From: a virus
Strand: one strand, 5' to 3'
Virus record (IMG/VR): IMGVR_UViG_3300042879_001439
Location: 1 to 31,817 of that record
DNA length: 31,817 nt
The position numbers were made by a program, and so were the translations under genes. Shown here in pieces: positions 8,011-16,309 of the stretch (within the stretch, counting starts at the first letter, position 1; each line of letters opens with the position of its first letter). The notes below the pieces were generated by a model. It was not told the origin of the DNA. It ran no database searches and worked only from the letters and a program-made list of their open reading frames with translations.

Positions 8011-8603
8011 ACGAGATCAAGGCCGCCGCCCGAATCCCGCAGAGCGACACCCAGGACGACACGCTGCTCGAACTCGCCGTCGAATCAGCCTCCCGGTCGA
8101 TCGACGCGCACTGCGCCCGGCACTTCTACCAGTCCGGCACGGCCACCCGGTACTACGTGCCGGCCAGCCGGATCGTGTGCGACATCGACGACGTCGCGGG
8201 GACCGCGCTCACGGTCGAGATTTCGTCGAGCGCCGACCAGGTCTACGACATCACGCTGAACAACTCCACCGACCTGCAACTGGAGCCGCTGAACCGGCGC
8301 TCCGTCGGCCTGGCGTTCCCGGCCAATCGGCTGCGCATGATCGGGGACTACTCCTTCACCACGACCCTCGATGCCGAGGCGACGGTGCGCGTGACCGCTA
8401 ACTTCGGCTACGGCACGGCAGTGCCGACCGAGGTCAAGCAGGCCTGCATCGTCCTGGCGTCGCGGTTCTACAAGAGGTTCGACTCTCCTCTCGGCGTGGC
8501 CGGCTTCGGCGACCTCGGGGCCATGCGCGTCTCTCGCGTCGACCCTGACGTGCAGTCGATCCTGCAGCCGTTCGTTCACGCGCAGGCCTACGGCATCGCA
8601 TGA
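7980..8603 (+). CDS. Head-tail connector protein (gp6-like)
   Basis: 207-residue protein likely forming the connector ring below the portal. The N-terminus (YCTLNEIKAAARI...DTLLELAVESASRSIDAHCARHFY) is the helical pattern typical of gp6/gp15-type head completion proteins. The central part is beta-rich, and VPTEVKQACIVLASRFYKRFDSPLGV near residues 148-173 is a familiar closing element of this family. The GTG start at 7980 lies within the preceding gene's 3' end, behind a GGAGAGGAGGG stretch. Next come the tail terminator and tube genes, as expected. Confidence 0.8.
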   Translation: MPIVNGYCTLNEIKAAARIPQSDTQDDTLLELAVESASRSIDAHCARHFYQSGTATRYYVPASRIVCDIDDVAGTALTVEISSSADQVYDITLNNSTDLQLEPLNRRSVGLAFPANRLRMIGDYSFTTTLDAEATVRVTANFGYGTAVPTEVKQACIVLASRFYKRFDSPLGVAGFGDLGAMRVSRVDPDVQSILQPFVHAQAYGIA

Positions 8604-9010
8604 CGACCGTTAGCGAACTACGCGCCGGCATCGCGACGAATCTAGGGTCTGTAACTGGACTGCGCGCCTACGCCTACGTCCCGGATGACCCGAAGCCACC
8701 GATCGCCTACGTGATCCCGACTGGCATCTCGTTCGACACTGCGATGGGTCGCGGCGCTGACACGTACTCATTCACCGTGAAGGTCATCGTGGGCCGGTGG
8801 AACGAGCGCACCGCGCAGAACACCCTGGACGGGTATTGCGACCCGACCTCCTCGACGTCCCTCAAGCGCGCGATCCAGTCGGATCGGCAGCTCGGGGGCA
8901 AGGCATTCGACCTGCGCGTGCAGTCGATGTCGAACTACGGCCCGATCGTCCTCGACGACGGGATCACCTACCTCACGGCGGAGTTCTCCGTCGAGGTCAT
9001 CGCACAATAA
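8600..9010 (+). CDS. Tail terminator-like protein
   Basis: 136-residue protein placed between connector and tail tube, where siphophages carry the tail terminator that caps the tube and joins it to the head. The pattern (SELRAGIATNLGSVTGLRAYAYVPD, then DTYSFTVKVIVGRWNERTAQ, then LTAEFSVEVIAQ) fits the small alpha/beta terminator proteins of actinobacterial phages. ATG at 8600 overlaps the connector stop as ATGA. The assignment relies strongly on gene order; it could be another head-tail joining protein. Confidence 0.68.
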   Translation: MTTVSELRAGIATNLGSVTGLRAYAYVPDDPKPPIAYVIPTGISFDTAMGRGADTYSFTVKVIVGRWNERTAQNTLDGYCDPTSSTSLKRAIQSDRQLGGKAFDLRVQSMSNYGPIVLDDGITYLTAEFSVEVIAQ

Positions 9011-9019
9011 GGAGTCATC

Positions 9020-9436
9020 ATGGCGAAGTACGTGGTCACCGATCCGGTGATCGTGTTCGCTGGCGGTACGATCACCACGTCCTGCGCCAGCGTGACCATC
9101 AGCCTCGAAGCAGACGACGTCGAGACGACAGCGTTCGGCAGCAACGGAGGCTGGAGGACCAGAATCGGCGGCCTGAAGCAGGGCACTGTCGACTTCGAGT
9201 TTCATCAGGACATGGCTGGCGGCGCGCTGGACGCGACCGTCTACCCGTATCTCGGAGCGACTGCAGCGGTGAAGGTCCGTCCCGGCGGCACCGCAACCAT
9301 CGGCACCAGCAACCCCGAGTACCAGTTTGACGTCCTTGTCAACGCTTGGAATCCGATCGACTCCGCCGTCGGAGACCTGGCGACGGTCAGCGTGTCCTGG
9401 CCGATCACCGGGGCCGTCACCCGCGCCACGGCCTGA
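9020..9436 (+). CDS. Major tail tube protein
   Basis: 138-residue beta-rich protein with a strong AAGGAGT ribosome site at 9010-9016. Features include an N-terminal beta strand set (VIVFAGGTITTSCASVTIS), the DDVETTAFGSNGGWRTRIGGLKQG segment and the closing SVSWPITGAV strand. I recognise this as a short tail tube subunit of siphophages with non-contractile tails. The location before the frameshifting tail chaperone pair supports the call. It would polymerise around the tape measure protein. Confidence 0.83.
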   Translation: MAKYVVTDPVIVFAGGTITTSCASVTISLEADDVETTAFGSNGGWRTRIGGLKQGTVDFEFHQDMAGGALDATVYPYLGATAAVKVRPGGTATIGTSNPEYQFDVLVNAWNPIDSAVGDLATVSVSWPITGAVTRATA

Positions 9437-9452
9437 CGAATAGGACACTGCG

Positions 9453-9749
9453 ATGCAGCTGCGAATCAGCATCACCTACGACGACGGTTCGACCGTGGAC
9501 GCCTCAGCCTCCACGGTCGACCTCGTCGCCTGGGAGCGCCACACAAGCAAGTCGCTCGCGCGGCTGCTGGAGGAGCGCTTCTTGGGCGACATGCTCTGGC
9601 TCGCCTGGCATGTCCTGAACCGCCGGAAGTCGACCGAGAAGGACTTTGACACCTGGCTGGAGCAAGTCGACTCGATGGCCCTCGGGGAGTCTGCCGAGGA
9701 CACCGTCCCTTTGGCCGAACCAGCGAGCACTGGCGAGTCGTCGCGCTAG
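9453..9749 (+). CDS. Tail assembly chaperone, short form (gpG-like)
   Basis: 98-residue protein: beta N-terminus (LRISITYDDGSTVDA), then a helical core (WERHTSKSLARLLEERFLGDMLWLAWHVLNRRKS) and an acidic tail. It lies between the tail tube gene and the tape measure, the classic place of the G protein. It is expected to coat the tape measure and recruit tube subunits. A fraction of ribosomes should shift at 9707-9713 to make the longer GT form. The upstream ribosome site is weak (AGGACAC). Confidence 0.85.
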   Translation: MQLRISITYDDGSTVDASASTVDLVAWERHTSKSLARLLEERFLGDMLWLAWHVLNRRKSTEKDFDTWLEQVDSMALGESAEDTVPLAEPASTGESSR

Positions 9750-9880
9750 CGCGCGCGTGGGGCTGCACGCCGCACGAGCTGCTGCAGCACGACGACCGGA
9801 TGATCCACACGATGAGCATGTTCCTGCGCTGGGAGCAGGGCGAGCGCGAGAAGGCCCGCAGGGCATCCAAGAGGAGGTGA
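9453..9880 (+). CDS. Tail assembly chaperone, frameshifted long form (gpGT-like)
   Basis: Product of a -1 frameshift: 85 codons in the first frame to Val (9705-9707), then 57 codons from 9707 to a TGA at 9878-9880, 142 residues in all. The second-frame part (HWRVVALARAWGCTPHELL, then DDRMIHTMSMFLRWEQ) has no start codon of its own in a suitable place but reads as a proper T domain that binds the tape measure. The G/GT arrangement is conserved across siphophages, and a canonical slippery heptamer is present in the correct phase. Confidence 0.85.
9707..9713 (+). promoter_or_regulatory. -1 frameshift slippery site CCCTTTG
   Basis: The heptamer C CCT TTG matches X XXY YYZ, with CCT and TTG as in-frame codons. 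After slipping, the tRNAs read CCC and TTT. The first frame ends with TAG at 9747-9749, 34 nt downstream. The phase and the location are exactly right for making the G/GT chaperones. Confidence 0.85.
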
Positions 9881-9885
9881 CCGTC

Positions 9886-10446
9886 ATGCCGATGACTCTC
9901 GAAGTCGACGGCGCTGGCCGCCTGGTCGAGGCGCTCTCCAAGTTCAACAAGGAGATTTACGACATCCTCAAGGCCGAGGTAAAGCAGGCAGTAGGAGTCG
10001 TCGCGCAGGATGCGCGCGATCGGACCCCAGACCTCATCCTCGCAGGTGGCCGATCCAGCAACCGCGAGCGGCGCTCGCCTGGCTGGGGCCAGTGGACTCA
10101 TGCGCGTGATGGACGCGATTTCTCTTGGAGCGAGCGGCGAGCAGACAGTGACATCAAGACTGGTGTTCGCAAGACGCGAGTGCGAGGCGCTGGGACAACT
10201 GGGATTAGCGGACGTGCCTACAGCAAGAAGGACGTGGCGCTAGCCATCTTCTCGACTGCTGGTGCCGAGACTCCAGGGTCAAGGTTCAACAAAGAGATCA
10301 TCGGCAAGTGGGGCGCAATTCCAACGATCAACGGAAAGAAGACGACTAGGACCCTTGGGGCTGCCCTGATCTCCAAAGGACCGCAGGCCGCTGATGAGAT
10401 TGACCGTGCCCTTGAGCGCGCGCAGGCACGGTTTGGGCTGTCCTGA
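9886..10446 (+). CDS. Hypothetical tail/neck protein between chaperone and tape measure
   Basis: 186-residue basic protein with no firm family. It begins MPMTLEVDGAGRLVEALSK, followed by a helix (IYDILKAEVKQAVGVVAQDARDRTP) and an Arg/Gly-rich middle. It recalls the opening of HK97 gp10-like tail-completion proteins (helix, then ARSRTP-like turn), but those genes normally lie before the tail tube. ATG at 9886 follows GAGGAGG at 9871-9877, and the stop overlaps the tape measure start (TGATG). Position between the frameshifted chaperone and the tape measure is uncommon. Confidence 0.65.
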   Translation: MPMTLEVDGAGRLVEALSKFNKEIYDILKAEVKQAVGVVAQDARDRTPDLILAGGRSSNRERRSPGWGQWTHARDGRDFSWSERRADSDIKTGVRKTRVRGAGTTGISGRAYSKKDVALAIFSTAGAETPGSRFNKEIIGKWGAIPTINGKKTTRTLGAALISKGPQAADEIDRALERAQARFGLS

Positions 10447-12518
10447 TGGCGAAGCCGATCAACGTAGTCATCAAGGGCGACTACACGGACCGCGACATCA
10501 ACCGAGCTATTGCCGACCTGAATCGGCTCCGGTCAGGCGGCACATCAGCGAGCACCGGAATGGCCGGCCTGGCCGGAACTATGAAGAACGTCCTAGGCCC
10601 AGCCCTGATCGGGGCTAGTGCGGCTGCTGGCGCGATGGCCGTGGCATTCGGCGTCGATGCCGTCAAGGCATTCATTGATGATGAGCGCGCTGCCGCGACA
10701 CTCTCGCGCACCCTGCGCAACCTCGGACTCGCGGAGGCAACGACCGCAGTCGAGGGCTTCATAGATGCGCAACAGAGGGCGACCGGCGTCTCGGACGAGC
10801 AGCTGCGTCCTGCGATGGATCGGTTGCTGCGCTCGACTAGGGACGTCAAGGAGGCTCAGGAACTGCTGAGCCTGAGCCTCGACATCAGCGCAGGAAGCGG
10901 CAAGAGCCTTGAAGCCGTCAGCAACGCACTGGCCCGTGCGGCTGATGGGAATACGGGAGCCCTAGGACGACTGGGCACCGGGCTTGACCAGGCGACGCTG
11001 AAGTCCAAGGACTTCGACAGGATCGTCGGCGGGCTTTCGCAGACATTCAAAGGCCAAGCGGCAGAGGCCGCAAACACCCTGTCAGGTGACATCTCGCAAC
11101 TGGGTATCGCATTCGACGAGCTGAAGGAGAGTTTCGGTCGCGGGTTCATCAAGGGCCTGGAGGAGGCTGCAGGCAGCCTCGACGACGTGACAACCAACAT
11201 TCAGTACCTGGAGGCCGCTGCCGGGCGCATCGGCGAGTTCATCGGCAAGACGGCGATCATCGGCCTCAAGCAGTTCTCGGCGGCTTTCGCGCAGATGGCA
11301 CAGGCCATCGACAAGGTCAAGAAGGGCGACTTCCTAGGAGCCATCCAGACACTTGCCGCCGAAACGTCGACATTCGTCAATGACTTCAGCATGGGCACCT
11401 TTGGAGGCGGCAACAATCTGGTCACTGCCGCCCAGGCAGCCGCTGGTCAGTTTGAGGACGCGCGTCGGCAGATTCAGCAGACCACCGATGCGACTCGGCA
11501 GTTCGACGATCAGGCGCGTCGTACCTCATCCAGCGGCAGCAAGGCCGCGGAGGACCTGGCGATCAAGTGGAAGCAGGCCGCCGCCGAGATCAGCGCCGAC
11601 ATCGAGGGCCTAAAGCTGTCCTTCGGCGGCGGCGGGACCGTGATCGCCGGTGGCATGGTCGAGGCCTTCCAGTCCAGGCTCGATTCCTTCCGGTCGGTCG
11701 TGAACACGCAGGTCGGCATCGTGAAGCAGGCAACCGACGCGCTGGACTCCTACGCCAAGGCCGTATCGGACACGGTGCTCGGCAATATCCAGTTCTCGAT
11801 GACGGGCGCTGAGGGTCAGCCGCTGACGCCTGAGCAGGTCGTGCAGATGGTGCTCGGCGACATCGAGCAGCAGGGCAAGGCCGTCCAGGCGATCTCCCAG
11901 ATCGCGACGAAGATCCCCGAGGCGCTCGCGCAGCAGATCCTGACCCTGCCGCCCGATGCCGCGATCGGCCTGGCCAACTACCTCGCCAACAATCCCGCGC
12001 AGCTGGAGCAGCTCAACACCAACTACCAGGCGCTGGCATTGACGACGCAGACGCTGCTCGGCATCCCGATGGCCGAGGCCTTCGCGATCGTCGGCGATCA
12101 GTCTGCGGTGTCGATGATTCAAAGCGCCAAGGAGAAAATCGCCGAGGAGTCCGAGGCGTTCCGTCGCTGGGTCCAGTCCAAGCTGAAGACGCGCATTACC
12201 GTCGAGGTCGAGTACCGCGCGGTCAACGTGGTCGCCGGTGCTTCCCTCGTGCCGCGCGCCGAGGGAGGCCCGGTCGGCCCCGGCACTGCCTACCTGGTTG
12301 GGGAGCAAGGCCCCGAGGTCTTCGTGCCCAAGCAGCCCGGAGTGATCGTGCCGAATGATTCGATCTCGGGCGGCGGCTCCCCGGTGGCCACTGGCGGGTC
12401 GACGTTCGTCGTCAACATCAGCGCAGGGATCGGGGACCCGCGCGCTATCGGGCGCGAGGTCGTCGAGGCCATCACCCTGTACGAGCGCGCCAGCGGCCCC
12501 GTCTTCGCGAGGGCCTGA
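10446..12518 (+). CDS. Tail tape measure protein
   Basis: 690-residue, long and largely helical protein that sets tail length and is ejected during infection. It has an early hydrophobic segment (GPALIGASAAAGAMAVAFGV, about residues 51-70), an N-terminal tape-measure pattern (ATGVSDEQLRPAMDRLLRSTRDVKEAQELLSL region) and long Ala/Gln-rich helices. The C-terminus carries AEGGPVGPGTAYLVGEQGPE, a motif common at the end of tape measure proteins. At roughly 1.5 Å per residue this suggests a tail of about 100 nm. It is the second longest open gene run of the tail module after considering overlaps and follows the chaperones as expected. Confidence 0.92.
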   Translation: MAKPINVVIKGDYTDRDINRAIADLNRLRSGGTSASTGMAGLAGTMKNVLGPALIGASAAAGAMAVAFGVDAVKAFIDDERAAATLSRTLRNLGLAEATTAVEGFIDAQQRATGVSDEQLRPAMDRLLRSTRDVKEAQELLSLSLDISAGSGKSLEAVSNALARAADGNTGALGRLGTGLDQATLKSKDFDRIVGGLSQTFKGQAAEAANTLSGDISQLGIAFDELKESFGRGFIKGLEEAAGSLDDVTTNIQYLEAAAGRIGEFIGKTAIIGLKQFSAAFAQMAQAIDKVKKGDFLGAIQTLAAETSTFVNDFSMGTFGGGNNLVTAAQAAAGQFEDARRQIQQTTDATRQFDDQARRTSSSGSKAAEDLAIKWKQAAAEISADIEGLKLSFGGGGTVIAGGMVEAFQSRLDSFRSVVNTQVGIVKQATDALDSYAKAVSDTVLGNIQFSMTGAEGQPLTPEQVVQMVLGDIEQQGKAVQAISQIATKIPEALAQQILTLPPDAAIGLANYLANNPAQLEQLNTNYQALALTTQTLLGIPMAEAFAIVGDQSAVSMIQSAKEKIAEESEAFRRWVQSKLKTRITVEVEYRAVNVVAGASLVPRAEGGPVGPGTAYLVGEQGPEVFVPKQPGVIVPNDSISGGGSPVATGGSTFVVNISAGIGDPRAIGREVVEAITLYERASGPVFARA

Positions 12519-14383
12519 TGTCGGTCAAGGTCGAGTTAGCCGTCGACCTGGCGGCCAACGGCATCGGCGACTACTTCACCCTCGACGACTCCACCAAGGG
12601 CATCCTCGGCGGCACTGTCTACAAGCTCGCCGGTGACGTCCTGGTAGACCTCACTTCCTACGTCCGCAGCGTCCAGGTGCGCAGGGGACGGTCGCGCGTG
12701 CTGGAGCGGTTCCAGCCGGGCATCGCCGAGGTGGTGCTGGACAACCGTGGCCGCATCTTCGACCCGACGTATGCGCCGACGTCGCTGACTCGGACCAACT
12801 TGCTGACGAACCCGAGTCCAAGTGCACTCAACACCGCGGGCCTTGAACGGTGGTCAACTACCAATAGGGGAACCGGCGGTGCTGGCACGGACGCGTTAGT
12901 TGATGGCTACCTTGTCAGCACGGTCACCACGGCAGCATCGAATAACCCCTATACCGTGCGCATTGGCGTTATAGGCGGAACGACGCAACAAATAGCCGTT
13001 GTTGCTGGCACGCAGTACACAATGTCCGTATATGTGACGTCATCAGTTTCCGACAACCGCGCGATAGCCATTGATTGGTATAACTCAGCAGGCTCATCGA
13101 TCTCAACCACGACTTCTGGTGTTCGTCAACCACTTGAGGCAAACGCGGAAACTCGCTTGGACGTGACGGGTACTGCTCCAGTTGGTGCCACATTCGCGAA
13201 TCTCGCTGTGTACGCGGGCACAAGTGGACCTGCAGCGATTGTCAGACCACTTGATAGCACGATGAAGATGCGCAGAGCGTTGGTTGAAACCGGCTCTACC
13301 CTCGGCTCCTACTTCGACGGCAGCGTGTTCGGCGGTAGCGGCCTGATCGTCGCGCAGGGCTGGAACGGCACCGCGAACGCCAGCACCTCCTACCTGACGC
13401 AGTACGTCGCCGGGACCGGTTCGCCGTACTTCGGCAGCATCGTGCCGCGCAAGGGCGTCAGGATCACGTACTCGGGCCAGCCGCTGTACGAGGGCCTGGT
13501 CGAGGACTGGATGTTCGACTTCGGCCTGGATGGCGACGCCACTGCCGTGATGCGCTGCGTGGACGGTTTCGCGTCGATATCGCAGGCCACGGTGACGGCG
13601 GGCACGCAGGCCACGACGGGCTCCGGTGCGCGCGTCGGCGCGGTGCTCAACGATGCGGGCTGGCCGACGCTGCATCGGGTCATCTCGACTGGCCTGGCGA
13701 CGCTGGACAACGATGTCGTCACGGCGAATACCAACGTGGCGACGTATTTGGCGAAGGTGGAGTCGTCTGAGCAGGGCGCGTTCTTCTTCGACAAGTCGAA
13801 CATGGCGACGTTCCTCGACCGTGCGCAGGTGCAGGACCCGACCAGCGGCGGCGTCGAGTTCGGCACTTCGGTGCCGTTCGTTTCGTTCGAGGCAGCCAGC
13901 CTGACCGATGAGATGCGCAACAGCGTCGCGGTGACATACACCGCGGGCACCGTCGTCGCCGGCACTGCGACGGCGTCGTCGTCGTCCTCGATCACGGCCT
14001 ACGGGCAGATCGACTACTCGCTGGACACCCTCGTCAGCACCAACCTGCAGGCCCAGGCCATCGCCGACTTCCTCGTCAACCAGTACAGCGAGCCTCGGTT
14101 CCGGGTCGACGGCCTGACCGTCATCGTGGACGCGCTCAGCCCGACGCAGGCACTGAGCGTTATCGACCTGGAACTCGCCGACATCGTGACCGTCGCCGTG
14201 TCGCTGCCGAACATCAACTCGGTCGGGTCGGCGCTGTCACGGACGGTGGCGATCGACGAGATCAGCCATTCGATCGACATCGACCGGCACCTGATCTCGT
14301 TCAGGACCTCTGACGCGATCACCGGCTTCGTGCTCGACTCCAGCGACTTCGGCGTGCTTGACATCAACCAACTCGGATTCTGA
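12518..14383 (+). CDS. Minor tail protein with inserted carbohydrate-binding-like domain
   Basis: 621-residue tail-tip protein. The N-terminal part (to about residue 87) and the part from about 268 to 621 match actinophage baseplate/hub proteins: RGRSRVLERFQPGIAEVVLDNRGRIFDP and GVRITYSGQPLYEGLVEDW. Between them, residues 88-267 form a beta-sandwich that looks like a CBM4/9-type carbohydrate-binding module: NLLTNPS start, TQYTMSVYVTSS core, and a closing GSYFDGSVFGG. This insert would bind surface glycans. The insert DNA is clearly less GC-rich than its flanks (28/60 GC at 13021-13080 and 31/60 at 13081-13140, against 39/60 at 13501-13560), suggesting recent acquisition. Start overlaps the tape measure stop (TGATG). 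Confidence 0.8.
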   Translation: MSVKVELAVDLAANGIGDYFTLDDSTKGILGGTVYKLAGDVLVDLTSYVRSVQVRRGRSRVLERFQPGIAEVVLDNRGRIFDPTYAPTSLTRTNLLTNPSPSALNTAGLERWSTTNRGTGGAGTDALVDGYLVSTVTTAASNNPYTVRIGVIGGTTQQIAVVAGTQYTMSVYVTSSVSDNRAIAIDWYNSAGSSISTTTSGVRQPLEANAETRLDVTGTAPVGATFANLAVYAGTSGPAAIVRPLDSTMKMRRALVETGSTLGSYFDGSVFGGSGLIVAQGWNGTANASTSYLTQYVAGTGSPYFGSIVPRKGVRITYSGQPLYEGLVEDWMFDFGLDGDATAVMRCVDGFASISQATVTAGTQATTGSGARVGAVLNDAGWPTLHRVISTGLATLDNDVVTANTNVATYLAKVESSEQGAFFFDKSNMATFLDRAQVQDPTSGGVEFGTSVPFVSFEAASLTDEMRNSVAVTYTAGTVVAGTATASSSSSITAYGQIDYSLDTLVSTNLQAQAIADFLVNQYSEPRFRVDGLTVIVDALSPTQALSVIDLELADIVTVAVSLPNINSVGSALSRTVAIDEISHSIDIDRHLISFRTSDAITGFVLDSSDFGVLDINQLGF

Positions 14384-14392
14384 GAGGACACC

Positions 14393-15601
14393 ATGGCGAT
14401 CCGATCGACCTTTACGACGGGGGAGGTGCTGACCGCCGCCGACCTCACGGACACCATCAAGGGTGCATTCATCAACACGGAGACGACGACAGCGCGAACT
14501 CTGGGGACCGCTGACGCGGGGAACCTGGTGACCCTGAACAACAACTCGGGTGGGACGGTGACGATCCCGACGAACACGACCTGGGGATCGCCGCTGGGCA
14601 CCCTGGTGCATCTCATAAACATCGGGACCGCCGGGTCGTTCACGGTGGGCACCGCAGCAGGCGTGACCTTGAACGCCGCAAGCGCGACCATGGCCATCCA
14701 AGAGGGCGGGACCCTCATCAAGACAGCGACGAACACCTGGCAGTTCGTCAAGGGTGGCGGCCTGGGAAAAGCCCGATATAGCTCCGCGCCAACTGGATCA
14801 CCGACGGTGACCACGGTGGGGGGCAAGACGTGCGTCCAGTTCACCGGGTCTGGGTCCATCACGATCAGCACGGCGGGCCTGGTCGAGGTGCTGGTCGTCG
14901 GTGGTGGTGGTGGCGGTGGTGCTACGGATGGTGGCGGTGGCGGTGGTGGATCTTTCCTATACGAAACAGGGGCGTATCTCCCATCGGGGACATTGACGGT
15001 GACGGTCGGTGCCGGTGGTGCTGCTGGAGTCGGTGGGTCTGGACTCCGTGGCGGCGATGGAATGAATGGACGTGGCTCCCGTGTCGGTGCGTATTGGGCA
15101 TCGGGTGGCGGTGGGGGAGGAGGCAGAACGCAGGACAGCAGTGGTGCTGGGTTTGACTCACCAGGGAACAATGGTGGAAGTGGCGGCGGTGGTGCTTCTG
15201 CTGGTGCTGCATCTTCTGCTGGTGGCTCTCCAGACACCGGGAACGCCGGTGGATCTTCCAGCGTCGCTGCGACGAACTACGGGGCTGGCGGTGGCGGTGG
15301 CCAAACCGCTGTCGGGTCTAATGGATCCTCGACCGCTGGTGGAAATGGAGGCGCTGGTCAAAGCAACTCCATCACTGGTAGCGCACTGACGTATTCATCG
15401 GGCGGCGGCGGTGGTTCGCTCGGCGGCACCGCTGGCACTGGCGGGACTAATGCTGGCAACGGAAGCAACTCCAGCACTGCGGCAGCGGCTGCCAGCCCGG
15501 CGAACAGAGGCTGCGGCGGCGGTGGTGGTGGCATTACGGGCGGTACTGGTGGCAGCGGAGGCGCTGGCTCCAGCGGCATCGTCATCCTCCTATTCGGATA
15601 A
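14393..15601 (+). CDS. Glycine-rich tail adhesin
   Basis: 402-residue protein. Residues 1 to about 120 form a beta-rich head (SGGTVTIPTNTTWGSPLGTLVHLINIG). From about residue 166 to the end it is mostly glycine-rich blocks (runs of 5-8 Gly, GGSGGGGASAG and similar), ending in GSSGIVILLFG. This architecture resembles receptor-binding adhesins with polyglycine-II helical bundles (the T4-like gp38/S16 adhesin type) and Gly-rich tail fibres. The likely role is host recognition with variable loops between Gly strands. ATG at 14393 follows GAGAGGAC. Long antisense open frames here are mirror images of the Gly/Ser codons. Confidence 0.72.
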   Translation: MAIRSTFTTGEVLTAADLTDTIKGAFINTETTTARTLGTADAGNLVTLNNNSGGTVTIPTNTTWGSPLGTLVHLINIGTAGSFTVGTAAGVTLNAASATMAIQEGGTLIKTATNTWQFVKGGGLGKARYSSAPTGSPTVTTVGGKTCVQFTGSGSITISTAGLVEVLVVGGGGGGGATDGGGGGGGSFLYETGAYLPSGTLTVTVGAGGAAGVGGSGLRGGDGMNGRGSRVGAYWASGGGGGGGRTQDSSGAGFDSPGNNGGSGGGGASAGAASSAGGSPDTGNAGGSSSVAATNYGAGGGGGQTAVGSNGSSTAGGNGGAGQSNSITGSALTYSSGGGGGSLGGTAGTGGTNAGNGSNSSTAAAAASPANRGCGGGGGGITGGTGGSGGAGSSGIVILLFG

Positions 15602-15609
15602 GGAAACCA

Positions 15610-15876
15610 ATGGGGCACTTTGCACGCATCGATCAGGACAACATCGTCCGAGATGTAATCGTCGTCGCCAACGCCGCGATGGACGACAAGCCATTCCCCG
15701 AGTCAGAGCCCATCGGCCAGGCCATGCTGGCCGAGTCCGGCTTTACCGGCACCTGGCTGCAGTGCTCGTACAACGCATCCTTCCGCGGCTGCTATCCGGG
15801 CTCGGGCTACTCCTACGACCCGGCCCTTGATGTGTTCGTCCCGCCAGCCGCACCCGAGCCACCCGTGGAGCCCTGA
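15610..15876 (+). CDS. Conserved small protein of aquatic phages
   Basis: 88-residue protein with a recognisable layout: FARIDQDNIVRDVIVVAN, then FPESEPIGQAM, then GTWLQCSYNASFRGCYPGSGYSYD and a Pro-rich tail. I recall close relatives, usually next to tail fibre genes, in marine and freshwater phages; the role is unknown but probably structural, perhaps at the fibre. ATG at 15610 has AAGGAAAC upstream. The stop overlaps the next ATG. Confidence 0.72.
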   Translation: MGHFARIDQDNIVRDVIVVANAAMDDKPFPESEPIGQAMLAESGFTGTWLQCSYNASFRGCYPGSGYSYDPALDVFVPPAAPEPPVEP

Positions 15877-16085
15877 TGTCCTGGTTCGACTCGCCGCCCG
15901 AGATCCTCACGGTCCTGTCCATCGGCGGGGTCATCGTCGGCATCCTGTTCTGGATCATCGACTCCCGGCTAAACAAGGTGCTGCGCGAGTTCAAGCCCAA
16001 CGGCGGCACCTCAGTGCGCGATCAACTGAACCGCATCGAGGGCAAGATCGACGGGCACATCGACTGGCACATGAACCAGCGATGA
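15876..16085 (+). CDS. Single-pass membrane protein of the lysis region
   Basis: 69-residue protein with one membrane segment near residues 11-28 (LTVLSIGGVIVGILFWII) followed by a charged amphipathic tail (SRLNKVLREF...RIEGKIDGHIDWHMNQR) that could form a coiled coil. Located just before the holin and endolysin, so it may modulate lysis (antiholin- or spanin-like), though it could be a tail-associated membrane protein. Start and stop overlap both neighbours by a few nucleotides. Confidence 0.68.
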   Translation: MSWFDSPPEILTVLSIGGVIVGILFWIIDSRLNKVLREFKPNGGTSVRDQLNRIEGKIDGHIDWHMNQR

Positions 16086-16309
16086 GCAAGCCGCCGTGGA
16101 AACTGCGGCGGCGCGCGATCTTCGGCTCGATGATCTTCGGCGGCTGCATCGTGACCTACGTCGCGATTCGCTGGGACTCCACCAGTCTCGCCGAGACCCT
16201 CGCACTTGGCGGCTTCGGGCTGATCGGCACCGTGGTCGCCGCCTACGTCGGCGGCGCGGCCTATGAGGACGTGCGACTGCACAATCCAAAGGATGAGGAG
16301 AGCACATGA
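16082..16309 (+). CDS. Two-pass membrane protein of the lysis region
   Basis: 75-residue protein with a basic N-terminus (MSKPPWKLRRRAIFGS) and two hydrophobic segments (about 14-30 and 41-60), ending in an acidic tail (NPKDEEST). The charge layout fits an N-in, C-in hairpin, common for small phage holin-like proteins. I recall similar KPPW-starting small proteins beside lysis genes in other phages, without known function. A second holin or antiholin is plausible. Confidence 0.7.
   Translation: MSKPPWKLRRRAIFGSMIFGGCIVTYVAIRWDSTSLAETLALGGFGLIGTVVAAYVGGAAYEDVRLHNPKDEEST

Noticed and set aside
14014-15237. 407-codon minus-strand Pro-rich frame
   Set aside because: Pro codons are the complement of Gly codons in the adhesin; no independent evidence.
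14900-15600. Repeated GGTGGTGGC-type blocks as a CRISPR or satellite array
   Set aside because: Spacing is irregular and the repeats follow Gly codons of a coding frame.
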